A DNA stretch of 64,000 nucleotides from Amycolatopsis mediterranei (GTDB lineage Bacteria; Actinomycetota; Actinomycetes; Mycobacteriales; Pseudonocardiaceae): contig NZ_CP100416.1 in assembly GCF_026017845.1 (NCBI RefSeq), forward strand, positions 5,069,253 to 5,133,252, read 5' to 3'. Below are positions 25,492 to 33,952 of this stretch, one piece after another. The position numbers and the translations under genes are program-made. Each line of letters opens with the position of its first letter. Position 1 is the stretch's first letter. The notes beneath the pieces are model-generated. The model ran no database searches. It saw only the letters and a list, made by a program, of their open reading frames with translations, and was not told the DNA's origin.

Positions 25492-25746
25492 ATGAACACC
25501 CGGATCGCTTCTTGGGCGACGGCCGCTGAGCTCACGGTTTCCGCGGTGGTGGCCACGGCCGCTCCGGCCTCGGCGGACATGGTGCCGGGCAGCTCGACCC
25601 AGTTCTACGCGTACTGCGCGGTGGACCTGCTCGGGGTGCCGGTCAGCTGCACGCAGACGGACCAGGCGCACTCGTCGCACATCTGCCAGTACCTCGCGAC
25701 CCCGCTCGGCTTGGGCCTCGACTGCATCCAGCGCTCGGCCCAGTGA
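25492..25746 (+). CDS. Small secreted four-cysteine protein
   Basis: A protein of 84 aa. A signal peptide ends near APASA-D (residues about 26-30). The mature part of about 55 aa contains four Cys (AYCAV, VSCTQ, HICQY, LDCIQ) consistent with two disulfides. An AAGGAGAG ribosome site precedes the ATG at 25492. No family was recognised. It is flanked upstream by a 220-base non-coding stretch and downstream by a terminator, so it is expressed alone. Confidence 0.65.
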   Translation: MNTRIASWATAAELTVSAVVATAAPASADMVPGSSTQFYAYCAVDLLGVPVSCTQTDQAHSSHICQYLATPLGLGLDCIQRSAQ

Positions 25747-25773
25747 CCCGACGGCGGCCGGCCGGTGTCCGCT

Positions 25774-25811
25774 GAAGGGGGCTTTCCTCGCGGGTGAGGG
25801 GAGCTCCCTTC
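25774..25811 (+). terminator. Terminator after small secreted protein
   Basis: A 16-bp stem with three mismatches (25774-25789 with 25796-25811) and a 6-base loop, 28 bases past the stop. Confidence 0.6.
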
Positions 25812-25995
25812 GGCGTGCCGGACGCCGGGTGGCTGAGGCCCGGCTTGTTGTGGCCCTCCGGCGCCCTCCTCTGGTACAAGATCGGGACATTCCTGGTTCA
25901 AACCTGTCGAACATCCCCGACAAAGCGGCGATCTTCTCCGGACAAAGTGACCGGTGTGCGCTTCACCGAGCGCACCCGGCACCCGGAGGAAACCG

Positions 25996-26919
25996 ATGGC
26001 CCGTACCCGCATCCCACCCGTCGCCGCGGGGGTGGCCGCCGCCGTGGCGGTGGGGCTCGCCGTCACCTGGTGGGTTGTCTTCCCGCCCGAGACCGCCGGG
26101 CGGGCGCTGGCCGGACGGCCGGACGTCGACCTTGCGCTGCCTTGGCCCGTCGAGGGGCAGTCGAGTGCCGAAGTGCAGAACCTCGGGTCGCTCGGCAGCC
26201 GTGGTGAACAGCGGCCCGTGCCGATCGCCAGCGTCACCAAGGTCATGACCGCCTACGTCGTGCTCAAGGACCACCCCCTCGGCGCCGACGAGGCCGGCCC
26301 GGAGGTCACCGTCGACGAGCAGGCCGAAGCCGAGGCCACCTCGGCCGAGGAATCGAGCGCGCCGGTCCGGGCCGGGCGCCGGTTCAGCGAGCGCGATCTG
26401 CTCGCCCTGATGCTCGTGCCCTCCGGCAACAACGTCGCCCGCCTGCTCGCCCGGTGGGACGCCGGCAGCCAGGACGCCTTCGTCGCGAAGATGAACCGCG
26501 AGGCCGCCGCCCTCGGCATGACCAGCACCAGCTACACCGGCGCCAGCGGTGTCGAAGACTCGACCACGAGCACCGCCACCGACCAGCTGCGGCTGGCTCG
26601 CGAAGCGATGAAGAACCCGGTGATCCGGGCCATCGCCGCCACCCCGAGCCTGCGGATCGACGGCGTGCCGGGCGCGGTCGTCAACACGAACACCCTCCTC
26701 GGCCACGACGGCGTCATCGGGCTGAAGACCGGCTCGTCGACCGCCGCCGGCGGGGCGCTGATGTGGGCCGCGCAGGCCCGCGACGGCGCCCTGATCCTCG
26801 GCGTCGTCCTCCACCAGAGCCCGGGCGGGACCCCGGCGGCCGGGCTGCGGGCCGCGCTCGAGAACAGCCAGAAGCTCATCGCCGCGATCCAGCGGGAGCT
26901 GCCGGCGGCCACCCGATGA
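25996..26919 (+). CDS. D-alanyl-D-alanine carboxypeptidase (PBP5-like)
   Basis: A protein of 307 aa. An N-terminal hydrophobic helix (GVAAAVAVGLAVTWWVVF) acts as signal or anchor. The serine peptidase S11 domain has all three penicillin-binding motifs: SVTK (Ser79-Lys82), SGN (143-145) and KTG (244-246). It trims the terminal D-Ala of peptidoglycan stem peptides. The ATG at 25996 has a GGAGGA site, and the stop overlaps the next start (ATGA). It lacks the C-terminal amphipathic domain of E. coli PBP5, as usual for short actinobacterial members. Confidence 0.88.
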   Translation: MARTRIPPVAAGVAAAVAVGLAVTWWVVFPPETAGRALAGRPDVDLALPWPVEGQSSAEVQNLGSLGSRGEQRPVPIASVTKVMTAYVVLKDHPLGADEAGPEVTVDEQAEAEATSAEESSAPVRAGRRFSERDLLALMLVPSGNNVARLLARWDAGSQDAFVAKMNREAAALGMTSTSYTGASGVEDSTTSTATDQLRLAREAMKNPVIRAIAATPSLRIDGVPGAVVNTNTLLGHDGVIGLKTGSSTAAGGALMWAAQARDGALILGVVLHQSPGGTPAAGLRAALENSQKLIAAIQRELPAATR

Positions 26920-27887
26920 CCGCGACGACCGAAACGATCCAGCTGCCGGCCGCCCCCGCGCGCCGGGCCGGGGCTTGGCGCCGCGGCCGGGTCATCGCCG
27001 CCTTCGCCGTCCTGATCGCGCTGCTGCTGCTCGCGCACCCGCTGGTGCCCAACTGGGCGGGCAACGCCGGCAGCCTGCTGGAGACGTTCCTGCCCTGGAC
27101 CGGCCTGCTCGTCGTGCCGCTGCCGGCCGCGGCGCTGGTCCGGCGCTCGGCGCTCGCCCTCGTGGCCCTCCTGCTGCCCGCCCTGGTCTGGGGCGGTTTC
27201 TTCGGCGGCAGGCTCTTCGACAAGCGCGGCCCGGGCGGGGACCTCACGGTCGTCTCGCACAACGTGAACGACGAGAACCCGGACCCGGCGGGCACCGCGC
27301 GCGCCCTGGCCGCCTCGGGCGCCCAGGTCATCGCGCTCGAGGAGCTGAAGAAGTCCGAGGTCCCCAAGTACGAGGACGCCCTGGCCGTGGGGTACCCGTA
27401 CCACTCCGTCCAGGGCACCGTCGGAGTGTGGAGCACCTTCCCGCTGCGTGCCACGCGGCCGGTCGCGATCATGCCGTGGACCCGCGCGCTGGAGACCACT
27501 GTGGACACTCCGAAGGGCCCGGTGGCGGCCTTCGTGGCGCACCTGCCTTCGGTGCGCGTACGCCTCGACGCGGGGTTCACCGCGAACGGCCGTGACGCGG
27601 CGATGGGCCTGCTCGCCGACGCCATCGCCGCGGAATCCGCGCCGCGGACCGTGCTCGTCGGCGATTTCAACGGCACCGCCGACGACCGCGCGCTCGCGCC
27701 GATCACCCGGCGCCTGCACAGCGCTCAGGACGAGGCCGGCGACGGGTTCGGCTTCAGCTGGCCCGCGGGTCTGCCCCTGGCCCGGATCGACCAGATCTTC
27801 GTCGCCGGCGTGCGACCGGTGGCGGCTTGGACGCTGCCCGCGACCGGCAGCGACCACCTGCCCGTCGCCGCCATCGTGGCGTTCTGA
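26916..27887 (+). CDS. Membrane-anchored endonuclease/exonuclease/phosphatase protein
   Basis: A protein of 323 aa. Three hydrophobic helices lie in the first 110 residues. An EEP-fold domain follows: VVSHNVNDENPDP, VIALEELKKSE (metal-binding Glu), LVGDFNGTADD and a C-terminal GSDHLPVAAIV (catalytic Asp-His). This architecture matches extracytoplasmic phosphatases or phosphodiesterases with unknown substrate. It overlaps the D,D-carboxypeptidase by 4 bases, so a role at the cell envelope is likely. This is inference from context. Confidence 0.82.
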   Translation: MTATTETIQLPAAPARRAGAWRRGRVIAAFAVLIALLLLAHPLVPNWAGNAGSLLETFLPWTGLLVVPLPAAALVRRSALALVALLLPALVWGGFFGGRLFDKRGPGGDLTVVSHNVNDENPDPAGTARALAASGAQVIALEELKKSEVPKYEDALAVGYPYHSVQGTVGVWSTFPLRATRPVAIMPWTRALETTVDTPKGPVAAFVAHLPSVRVRLDAGFTANGRDAAMGLLADAIAAESAPRTVLVGDFNGTADDRALAPITRRLHSAQDEAGDGFGFSWPAGLPLARIDQIFVAGVRPVAAWTLPATGSDHLPVAAIVAF

Positions 27888-28177
27888 CTCCGTCGCCCCG
27901 GAGCCGTCGGACCGGCCGCCGAAAGTGGTGGTAGACGCCCCGCGAGAGTGGCGAACATGCCGTTGAACACCGGGCGGCGCTGACGGGCGGTGAATTTCAA
28001 ACGACGCTCCGCGCAGGTCGCGCCGTCGAATTCGTCGTCGAGGCCATGTGAAGGGCATGTGACTAGACCGTTACGCGGCCCGGTCTTGACCCCGTGGGTG
28101 TTATCGCTAACACTAACTCCTCGTCGTCACCGGAACAGTGACGCAGACCATGTCGGAGCGGACGGAAGGGGACGCCG
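27888..28177. other. Gap before arabinose LacI gene
   Basis: About 290 bases with no gene. It contains the near-palindromic LacI operator at 28098-28113 and presumably the lacI promoter. Nothing else recognisable. Confidence 0.5.
28098..28113. promoter_or_regulatory. LacI-type operator, autoregulatory
   Basis: GTGTTATCGCTAACAC matches the 17105 and 29259 sites with one changed base, 64 bases upstream of the LacI start. This suggests autoregulation. Confidence 0.7.
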
Positions 28178-29221
28178 GTGGCCGAACGACCCCGCTCCGG
28201 CGGCCCCGTCAAGGCGACCACCGCCGGGACGCGGCAGCCGAGCCTGACCGACGTCGCGGGGGTGGCGGGCGTGTCCCACATGACCGTGTCCCGGGTGATC
28301 AACGGGACCGGCCCGGTGCGCCCCGAAACCCGGGCCCGGGTGCTCGCGGCGATCGAGGAACTGGGCTACCGGCCCAATTCCGCGGCCCGGGCACTGGTCA
28401 CCGGGCGGACCGGCACGCTCGGCGTGGTCGCGCTCGAATCCAATTTGTACGGTCCGGCCAGCACGCTGTACGGCATCGAGAACGCCGCCCGGGAAGCCGG
28501 GTACGCGATCACGATCTCCAGTGTCAGCCGTCCTGGCCGGTCTTCGATCGCCGACGCGGTGGAGAACCTGCGCCGCCAGGCGGTCGAGGGCGTCATCGTG
28601 ATCGCCCCGCACGTCAGTGCGGGCCGGGCGCTGGAAGCGGCGCCCGCGGACTTCCCGGTCGTCGCGGTCGGCGGTGGAGAGGCGGCACCGGTGCCGGTCA
28701 TCTCCGTCGACCAGCGCGACGGCGCCCGCCGCGCCACCGAACACCTCCTGGCGCTGGGCCACCGCACGGTGTGGCACATCGCCGGGCCGGAGGACTGGCT
28801 GGAGGCCCGAGACCGCGAACTCGGCTGGCGGGAAACCCTGGAACGCCACGGCGTCGGGGCCCCGCGGGTGATCCGCGGCGACTGGAGCTCCCGGTCGGGC
28901 TACGAGGCGGGGCGATCCCTCGCCAAGGAAAAGGATCTGGACGCCGTCTTCGCCGGCAACGACCAGATGGCACTGGGCCTGTTGCGCGCGTTCGCCGAAG
29001 CGGGCATCTCGGTGCCGCGGGACGTGCGCGTGGCGGGCTTCGACGACGTCCCCGAGGCGGCGTACTTCACGCCGCCGCTGACGACGGTGCGCCAGGACTT
29101 CATCGAAGTCGGACGGCGTACGTTCGGCCTGCTGGCCGGGCGGATGGACGGAGGCGACCGGCACGCGCGCGCCCTGGTCGTCCCCGAGTTGATCGTGCGC
29201 GAGAGCACCGGACCGCGCTAG
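28178..29221 (+). CDS. LacI-family regulator of the arabinose locus
   Basis: A protein of 347 aa. The helix-turn-helix (PSLTDVAGVAGVSHMTVSRVIN), hinge helix (YRPNSAARALVTGRTGTLGVV) and sensor domain (VVAVGGGEAAPVPVISVDQ, VFAGNDQMALGLLRAFAEA) are almost superimposable on the regulator at 15989. Operators sit both upstream of it and between it and ytfQ. It therefore most likely represses its own gene and the 16-kb sugar operon until an arabinose-related ligand binds. GTG 28178 is the start, with GGAAGGGG upstream. No AraC or GntR-type AraR regulator is present. Confidence 0.9.
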   Translation: MAERPRSGGPVKATTAGTRQPSLTDVAGVAGVSHMTVSRVINGTGPVRPETRARVLAAIEELGYRPNSAARALVTGRTGTLGVVALESNLYGPASTLYGIENAAREAGYAITISSVSRPGRSSIADAVENLRRQAVEGVIVIAPHVSAGRALEAAPADFPVVAVGGGEAAPVPVISVDQRDGARRATEHLLALGHRTVWHIAGPEDWLEARDRELGWRETLERHGVGAPRVIRGDWSSRSGYEAGRSLAKEKDLDAVFAGNDQMALGLLRAFAEAGISVPRDVRVAGFDDVPEAAYFTPPLTTVRQDFIEVGRRTFGLLAGRMDGGDRHARALVVPELIVRESTGPR

Positions 29222-29258
29222 CGCGGCGGCCGGCGGGGACCGGTGGTTCCCGAGGGAT

Positions 29259-29272
29259 TGTTAGCGCTAACA
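29259..29272. promoter_or_regulatory. LacI operator before ytfQ
   Basis: TGTTAGCGCTAACA, a perfect 14-bp palindrome identical to the GH35 site, 73 bases upstream of the ytfQ start. Confidence 0.82.
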
Positions 29273-29344
29273 CGCACAACCCAGTTTCACCCGATAGTCC
29301 CCACCAAGGTTTTCCCACTGATCATCGTCGATCGAGGAGTGAAC

Positions 29345-30322
29345 GTGCTGAAGAAGCGATGGGCCGCCGCGGCGGCCGCGGCGGCCGGACTCGTGCTGCT
29401 CACCGCCTGCGGGAGCGGCGGTTCGTCCGGCAGCTCGGCCGGCGGAGCCGTCACGCTCGGCTTCGCCCAGGTGGGCGCCGAGAGCGGCTGGCGGACGGCG
29501 AACACGAAGTCGATCCAGGAATCGGCGAAGACCGCCGGGATCGAACTCAAGTTCTCCGACGCGCAGCAGAAGCAGGAGAACCAGATCTCCGCGATCCGCT
29601 CGTACATCCAGCAGAAGGTCAAGGTCATCGCCTTCTCGCCGGTCGTCGAGTCCGGCTGGGACACCGTCCTCAAGGAGGCCAAGACGGCCAACATCCCGGT
29701 CATCCTCACCGACCGGGCGATCGACTCGCCGGACAAGTCCCTCTACAAGACCTTCCTCGGCTCGGACTTCGTCGCCGAGGGCAAGAAGGCGGGGGAGTGG
29801 CTGACCAAGGAGTACGGCAGCGCCACCGGCGACGTGAACATCGTCGAGCTGCAGGGCACCACCGGCTCGGCGCCGGCGAACGACCGCAAGAAGGGCTTCG
29901 GTGACGTCATCGCGGCGGACCCGAAGTACAAGATCGTCGCCTCGCAGACCGGTGAGTTCACCCGCGCCAAGGGCAAGGAGGTCATGGAGGCCTTCCTGAA
30001 GTCCCAGCCCAAGATCGACGTCCTCTACGCCCACAACGACGACATGGCCCTCGGTGCCATCGAGGCCATCGAAGCCGCGGGCAAGGTCCCGGGCAAGGAC
30101 ATCAAGATCGTCTCGGTCGACGCCGTGAAGGACGGGATGCAGGCGCTCGCCGACGGCAAGATCAACCACATCGTCGAGTGCAACCCGCTGCTCGGCCCGC
30201 AGCTGATGGACCTGGTGAAGAAGGTCGCGGCCGGCGAGCAGGTGCCCGCCCGCATCGAGACCAAGGAAACCGAGTTCGACCAGGCGGCGGCCAAGACCGC
30301 ACTGCCGCAGCGCCAGTACTGA
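29345..30322 (+). CDS. ytfQ: Furanose-sugar ABC substrate-binding lipoprotein, YtfQ-like
   Basis: A protein of 325 aa. The lipoprotein signal ends at LLTAC-GS. The mature protein follows E. coli YtfQ closely (VTLGFAQVGAESGWRTANT, SDAQQKQENQISAIRSYI, SPVVESGWDTVLKEAK, ELQGTTGSAPANDRKKGF, FTRAKGKEVMEAFLK, VLYAHNDDMALGAIEAI). YtfQ binds galactofuranose and also arabinofuranose. Together with araBAD and an arabinofuranosidase here, arabinofuranose or short arabinosides are the likely ligands. GTG 29345 is chosen because GAGGAGT lies 6-7 bases before it. It is the first gene after the LacI operator. Confidence 0.88.
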   Translation: MLKKRWAAAAAAAAGLVLLTACGSGGSSGSSAGGAVTLGFAQVGAESGWRTANTKSIQESAKTAGIELKFSDAQQKQENQISAIRSYIQQKVKVIAFSPVVESGWDTVLKEAKTANIPVILTDRAIDSPDKSLYKTFLGSDFVAEGKKAGEWLTKEYGSATGDVNIVELQGTTGSAPANDRKKGFGDVIAADPKYKIVASQTGEFTRAKGKEVMEAFLKSQPKIDVLYAHNDDMALGAIEAIEAAGKVPGKDIKIVSVDAVKDGMQALADGKINHIVECNPLLGPQLMDLVKKVAAGEQVPARIETKETEFDQAAAKTALPQRQY

Positions 30323-30353
30323 TCCGACCCGCGTCCACCCCGGAGCACACCAA

Positions 30354-31874
30354 ATGCCTGAACCGCAGCCCATGGTGCGGATGAGCGGTATCCGCAAGGA
30401 GTTCCCCGGCGTCCTCGCCCTCGACGGGGTCGACTTCCGGATGTACCCCGGCGAAGTCCACGCCCTGATGGGCGAGAACGGCGCCGGCAAGTCCACCCTC
30501 ATCAAGGTGCTGACCGGGGTGTACGGGGTGGACGCGGGCACGATCGAACTCAATGGCGACGAGGTCGCCTTCACCGGGCCCGGCGAGGCCCAGCAGGCCG
30601 GCATCAGCACGGTCTACCAGGAAGTCAACCTCTGCCCGAACCTGTCCGTGGCGGAGAACGTCTGCCTCGGCCGGGAACCCCGCCGCTTCGGCCGCATCCA
30701 GTGGGGCCTGATGCGGCGGCGGGCCGAGGAGCTGCTGGCCCGGCTGGACGTCCACGTGGACGTCTCGGCCGAGCTGTCCACCTGTTCCATCGCGGTGCAG
30801 CAGCTGGTCGCGATCGCCCGCGCGCTCGATGTCGACGCGCGGGTGCTCGTGCTCGACGAGCCGACGTCCAGTTTGGACGCCGGCGAGGTCGAGAAACTGC
30901 TCAAGGTCGTCCGGGCCCTGCGCGAAACCGGGATGGCGATCCTGTTCGTGTCCCACTTCATCGACCAGGTCTTCGCCATCGCCGACCGGATGACCGTGCT
31001 GCGCAACGGAAAACTGATCGGCGAGTACCCCACCGCGGAGATCACGCCGGTGGAGCTCGTCACCAAGATGATCGGCAAGGAGCTCCAGGTCCTCGAGGAC
31101 CTGGAGGACTCCGGGCCCAGCCGGGCCGAGGTCGCCGGCGCGCCGGTGCTGCTGGCCGCCGAAGGCCTCGGCCGCAAGGGCGGGGTCGCGCCCTTCGACC
31201 TCGACATCCACGCCGGCGAGGTCGTCGGGCTGGCCGGCCTGCTCGGCTCCGGCCGCACCGAACTCGCCCGGCTGCTCTTCGGCGCCGACCACGCCGACAG
31301 CGGCTCGGTGAAGGTCGACGGCGACCCGACGTCGCTGCGCACCCCGCGCGCCGGCCTCGACCACAAGATCGCGTTCCTCTCGGAGAACCGCAAGGCCGAA
31401 GGGCTCGTCGAAGAGCTCACCGTCCGGGAGAACATCGTCCTGGCGCTGCAGGCCTCCCGCGGCTGGGCGCGGCCGCTGTCCCGCCGCCGCCAGGACGAAA
31501 TCGCCGAGAAGTACATCAAGACGCTCGACATCCGGCCCGCCAACCCCGAAGCGCTGGTGGGCAACCTCTCCGGCGGCAACCAGCAGAAGGTGCTGCTGGC
31601 CCGCTGGCTCATCACCGAGCCGCGGCTGCTGATCCTCGACGAGCCCACGCGCGGCATCGACATCGGCGCGAAGACGGAGATCCAGCGGCTGGTCACCCAG
31701 CTCTCGGCCGAGGGGATGGCCGTCGTGTACATCTCCGCCGAACTCGAAGAGGTCCTGCGGCTGAGCCACCGGGTGGTGGTGCTGCGGGACCGCAAAGTCG
31801 TGGCGGAGCGGGAAAACCAGGCGCTCACCGCGGACGACATCATGGCCACGATGGCCGAGGGGGTGCAGGCATGA
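30354..31874 (+). CDS. ytfR: Sugar ABC transporter ATPase, YtfR-like
   Basis: A protein of 506 aa with two fused nucleotide-binding domains, standard for the carbohydrate CUT2 class. The first domain has Walker A GENGAGKST, signature ELSTCSIAVQQ and Walker B LVLDEPTSSLD. The second has a degenerate Walker A (GLLGSGRTEL), LSGGNQQKV and LILDEPTRGID. This is the usual asymmetric arrangement. It energises uptake by the adjacent permeases. The stop overlaps the permease start by ATGA. Confidence 0.9.
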   Translation: MPEPQPMVRMSGIRKEFPGVLALDGVDFRMYPGEVHALMGENGAGKSTLIKVLTGVYGVDAGTIELNGDEVAFTGPGEAQQAGISTVYQEVNLCPNLSVAENVCLGREPRRFGRIQWGLMRRRAEELLARLDVHVDVSAELSTCSIAVQQLVAIARALDVDARVLVLDEPTSSLDAGEVEKLLKVVRALRETGMAILFVSHFIDQVFAIADRMTVLRNGKLIGEYPTAEITPVELVTKMIGKELQVLEDLEDSGPSRAEVAGAPVLLAAEGLGRKGGVAPFDLDIHAGEVVGLAGLLGSGRTELARLLFGADHADSGSVKVDGDPTSLRTPRAGLDHKIAFLSENRKAEGLVEELTVRENIVLALQASRGWARPLSRRRQDEIAEKYIKTLDIRPANPEALVGNLSGGNQQKVLLARWLITEPRLLILDEPTRGIDIGAKTEIQRLVTQLSAEGMAVVYISAELEEVLRLSHRVVVLRDRKVVAERENQALTADDIMATMAEGVQA

Positions 31875-32917
31875 CCCGCATGACGAAACACCGGCTCTTC
31901 TGGCCCGTGGTGGCCCTGCTGGTGCTGCTGGTGGGCGACCTGATCGCGAGCCCGTCCTTCTTCAAGATCGAGCTGCGCGACGGGCACCTCTACGGCAACC
32001 TCGTCGACATCCTCAAGAACGGCGCCCCGCTGATCCTCATCGCGATCGGCATGACGCTGGTGATCGCCACCCGCGGCATCGACCTCTCGGTCGGCTCGGT
32101 CGTGGCGATCAGCGGCGCGCTCGCGTGCCTGTGGGTCAGCGGCCACCCCGACGGCGCCGGCACGACGCTGATCGCGTTCGGTCTCGCGCTGGGCCTGTCG
32201 CTGGTGCTCGGGGTGTGGAACGGCTGGCTCGTCGCGGCACTGGGCATCCAGCCGATCATCGCCACGCTGATCCTGATGGTCGCCGGGCGGGGCATCGCGC
32301 AGCTGATCACCGACGGGCAGATCATCACCGTCAACTCCCACTCCTTCGAGTGGATCGGCAGCGGGTTCCTGGTCACCCTGCCCAGCGCCATCCTCATCGC
32401 GCTGGCGGTGTTCGTGCTGGCGTCGGTGCTCGTCCGCCGGTCCGCGCTCGGCCTGCTGGTCGAGGCCGTCGGCGGCAACCCCGAAGCCAGCCGCCTGGCC
32501 GGCCTGCGCTCGGCGCGGCTGACCTGGCTCGTCTACGTCTTCTGCGCGCTGTGCGCGGGCATCGCCGGGCTGATGATCAGCGCGAACGTGCACAGCGCCG
32601 ACGGCAACCACGCCGGCCTGTTCATCGAGCTCGACGCGATCCTCGCCGTCGTGGTCGGCGGCACCCAGCTGACCGGCGGCCGGTTCTCCCTCGGCGGCTC
32701 GGTGATCGGCGCGCTGCTCATCCAGACGCTCACCACCACCGTCTACGCCCTCGGCATCCCGCCCGAGGCGATCATGCTGTTCAAGGCCCTGGTCGTGCTG
32801 GCGGTGTGCCTCCTGCAGTCGCCGGCCTTCCGCCGGAAGCTCCGGCGCCGCCGGACGCACCGGCCGGGGCAGCCGGCCGCCACGCCCGCTCCCGAGAAGG
32901 TGGAGGTCACGGCATGA
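31871..32917 (+). CDS. ytfT: Sugar ABC permease, YtfT-like
   Basis: A protein of 348 aa of the CUT2/RbsC permease family. The signature IAIGMTLVIATRGIDLSVGSVVAISGA is near residue 60, a VGGNPEASRLAGL cytoplasmic loop follows, and the VVVGGTQLTGGRFSLGGSVIGALLIQTL end is typical. The Arg/Pro-rich C-terminal tail is longer than in E. coli. It pairs with YjfF to form a heterodimeric channel, and overlaps both neighbours by four bases. Confidence 0.9.
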   Translation: MTRMTKHRLFWPVVALLVLLVGDLIASPSFFKIELRDGHLYGNLVDILKNGAPLILIAIGMTLVIATRGIDLSVGSVVAISGALACLWVSGHPDGAGTTLIAFGLALGLSLVLGVWNGWLVAALGIQPIIATLILMVAGRGIAQLITDGQIITVNSHSFEWIGSGFLVTLPSAILIALAVFVLASVLVRRSALGLLVEAVGGNPEASRLAGLRSARLTWLVYVFCALCAGIAGLMISANVHSADGNHAGLFIELDAILAVVVGGTQLTGGRFSLGGSVIGALLIQTLTTTVYALGIPPEAIMLFKALVVLAVCLLQSPAFRRKLRRRRTHRPGQPAATPAPEKVEVTA

Positions 32918-33897
32918 CCACGCTCGCCCGCGTCAAGGGCTACCGGCCGCAGCAGCGGCACCTGCCGATCCTCGCGACGATGGCACTGCTCATCGGGGCG
33001 TACATCTTCGGCGCGTCGAGCTACGAGGCGTTCGGCTCCGGCCAGGTCGTCCTCGACCTGTTCATCAACAACGCCTTCCTGCTCGTGGTCGCCGTCGGCA
33101 TGACGTTCGTGATCCTCACCGGCGGCATCGACCTGTCCGTCGGGTCGGTGGTCGCCCTGTCCACCGTGATCTCCGGCGACCTCATGCAGAAGCACGGCTG
33201 GCCGGCGTACGCGGCCATCGCGGTGGTCCTGGTGGTGGGCGCGCTGCTGGGCGCCGGGATGGGCGCGTTGATCCACTTCTTCGAGATCCAGCCGTTCATC
33301 GCGACGCTGATCGGGATGTTCTTCGCGCGCGGCCTCTGCTACACGATCACCACCGAGGCCTACTCGATCGACAACGCGACGATCGCCACCCTGGCCCAGA
33401 CGCAGATCCCGCTCGGCGGCGAGCTGCACATCTCGATCAGCGTGGTGGTCGCCCTCCTGGTCGTCGCCGCCGCGGCCTACGTCCTGGCCTTCACCCGGTT
33501 CGGGCGCACGGTCTACTCGATCGGGGGCAACGCCCAGTCGGCGATGCTGATGGGCCTCAAGACGGGCCGCACCAAGATCGCGGTGTACACGATCAGCGGG
33601 GTCTGCTCGGCGCTCGGCGGGCTGCTGCTGGTGCTCTACAAGTCCTCGGGCGACCCGCTCAACGGCGTCGGCCTGGAGCTGACGGCGATCGCCGCGGTCG
33701 TCATCGGCGGCACCATCCTCACCGGCGGCTCCGGGTACGTGCTCGGGACCGTGCTGGGGATCATGGTGCTCGGCATCATCCAGACGCTGATCACCTTCGA
33801 CGGCACCCTCAACTCCTGGTGGACCTCGATCATCACCGGGGCCCTGCTCTTCGTCTTCATCGTCCTGCAACGCCTCGTCACCCGACGGACCCGCTGA
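32914..33897 (+). CDS. yjfF: Sugar ABC permease, YjfF-like
   Basis: A protein of 327 aa, the second CUT2 permease of the set (VVAVGMTFVILTGGIDLSVGSVVALS, IQPFIATLIGMFFARGL, SIGGNAQSAMLMGLKTGR, VVIGGTILTGGSGYVLGTVLG). Two different permeases rather than one homodimer is the hallmark of the YtfQRT-YjfF galactofuranose-type importer. That supports furanose specificity. It is followed after 55 bases by the secreted arabinofuranosidase. Confidence 0.9.
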   Translation: MTTLARVKGYRPQQRHLPILATMALLIGAYIFGASSYEAFGSGQVVLDLFINNAFLLVVAVGMTFVILTGGIDLSVGSVVALSTVISGDLMQKHGWPAYAAIAVVLVVGALLGAGMGALIHFFEIQPFIATLIGMFFARGLCYTITTEAYSIDNATIATLAQTQIPLGGELHISISVVVALLVVAAAAYVLAFTRFGRTVYSIGGNAQSAMLMGLKTGRTKIAVYTISGVCSALGGLLLVLYKSSGDPLNGVGLELTAIAAVVIGGTILTGGSGYVLGTVLGIMVLGIIQTLITFDGTLNSWWTSIITGALLFVFIVLQRLVTRRTR

Positions 33898-33952
33898 CAC
33901 CCGGTCCGCCACCCCGGTGGATCATGTGAACGCTCACACTCAAGGGAGAGTC

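Noticed and set aside
29345..33897. Ribose (RbsABC-type) transporter
   Set aside because: Two distinct permeases and very close YtfQ-like sequence fit the furanose-type YtfQRT-YjfF system better.
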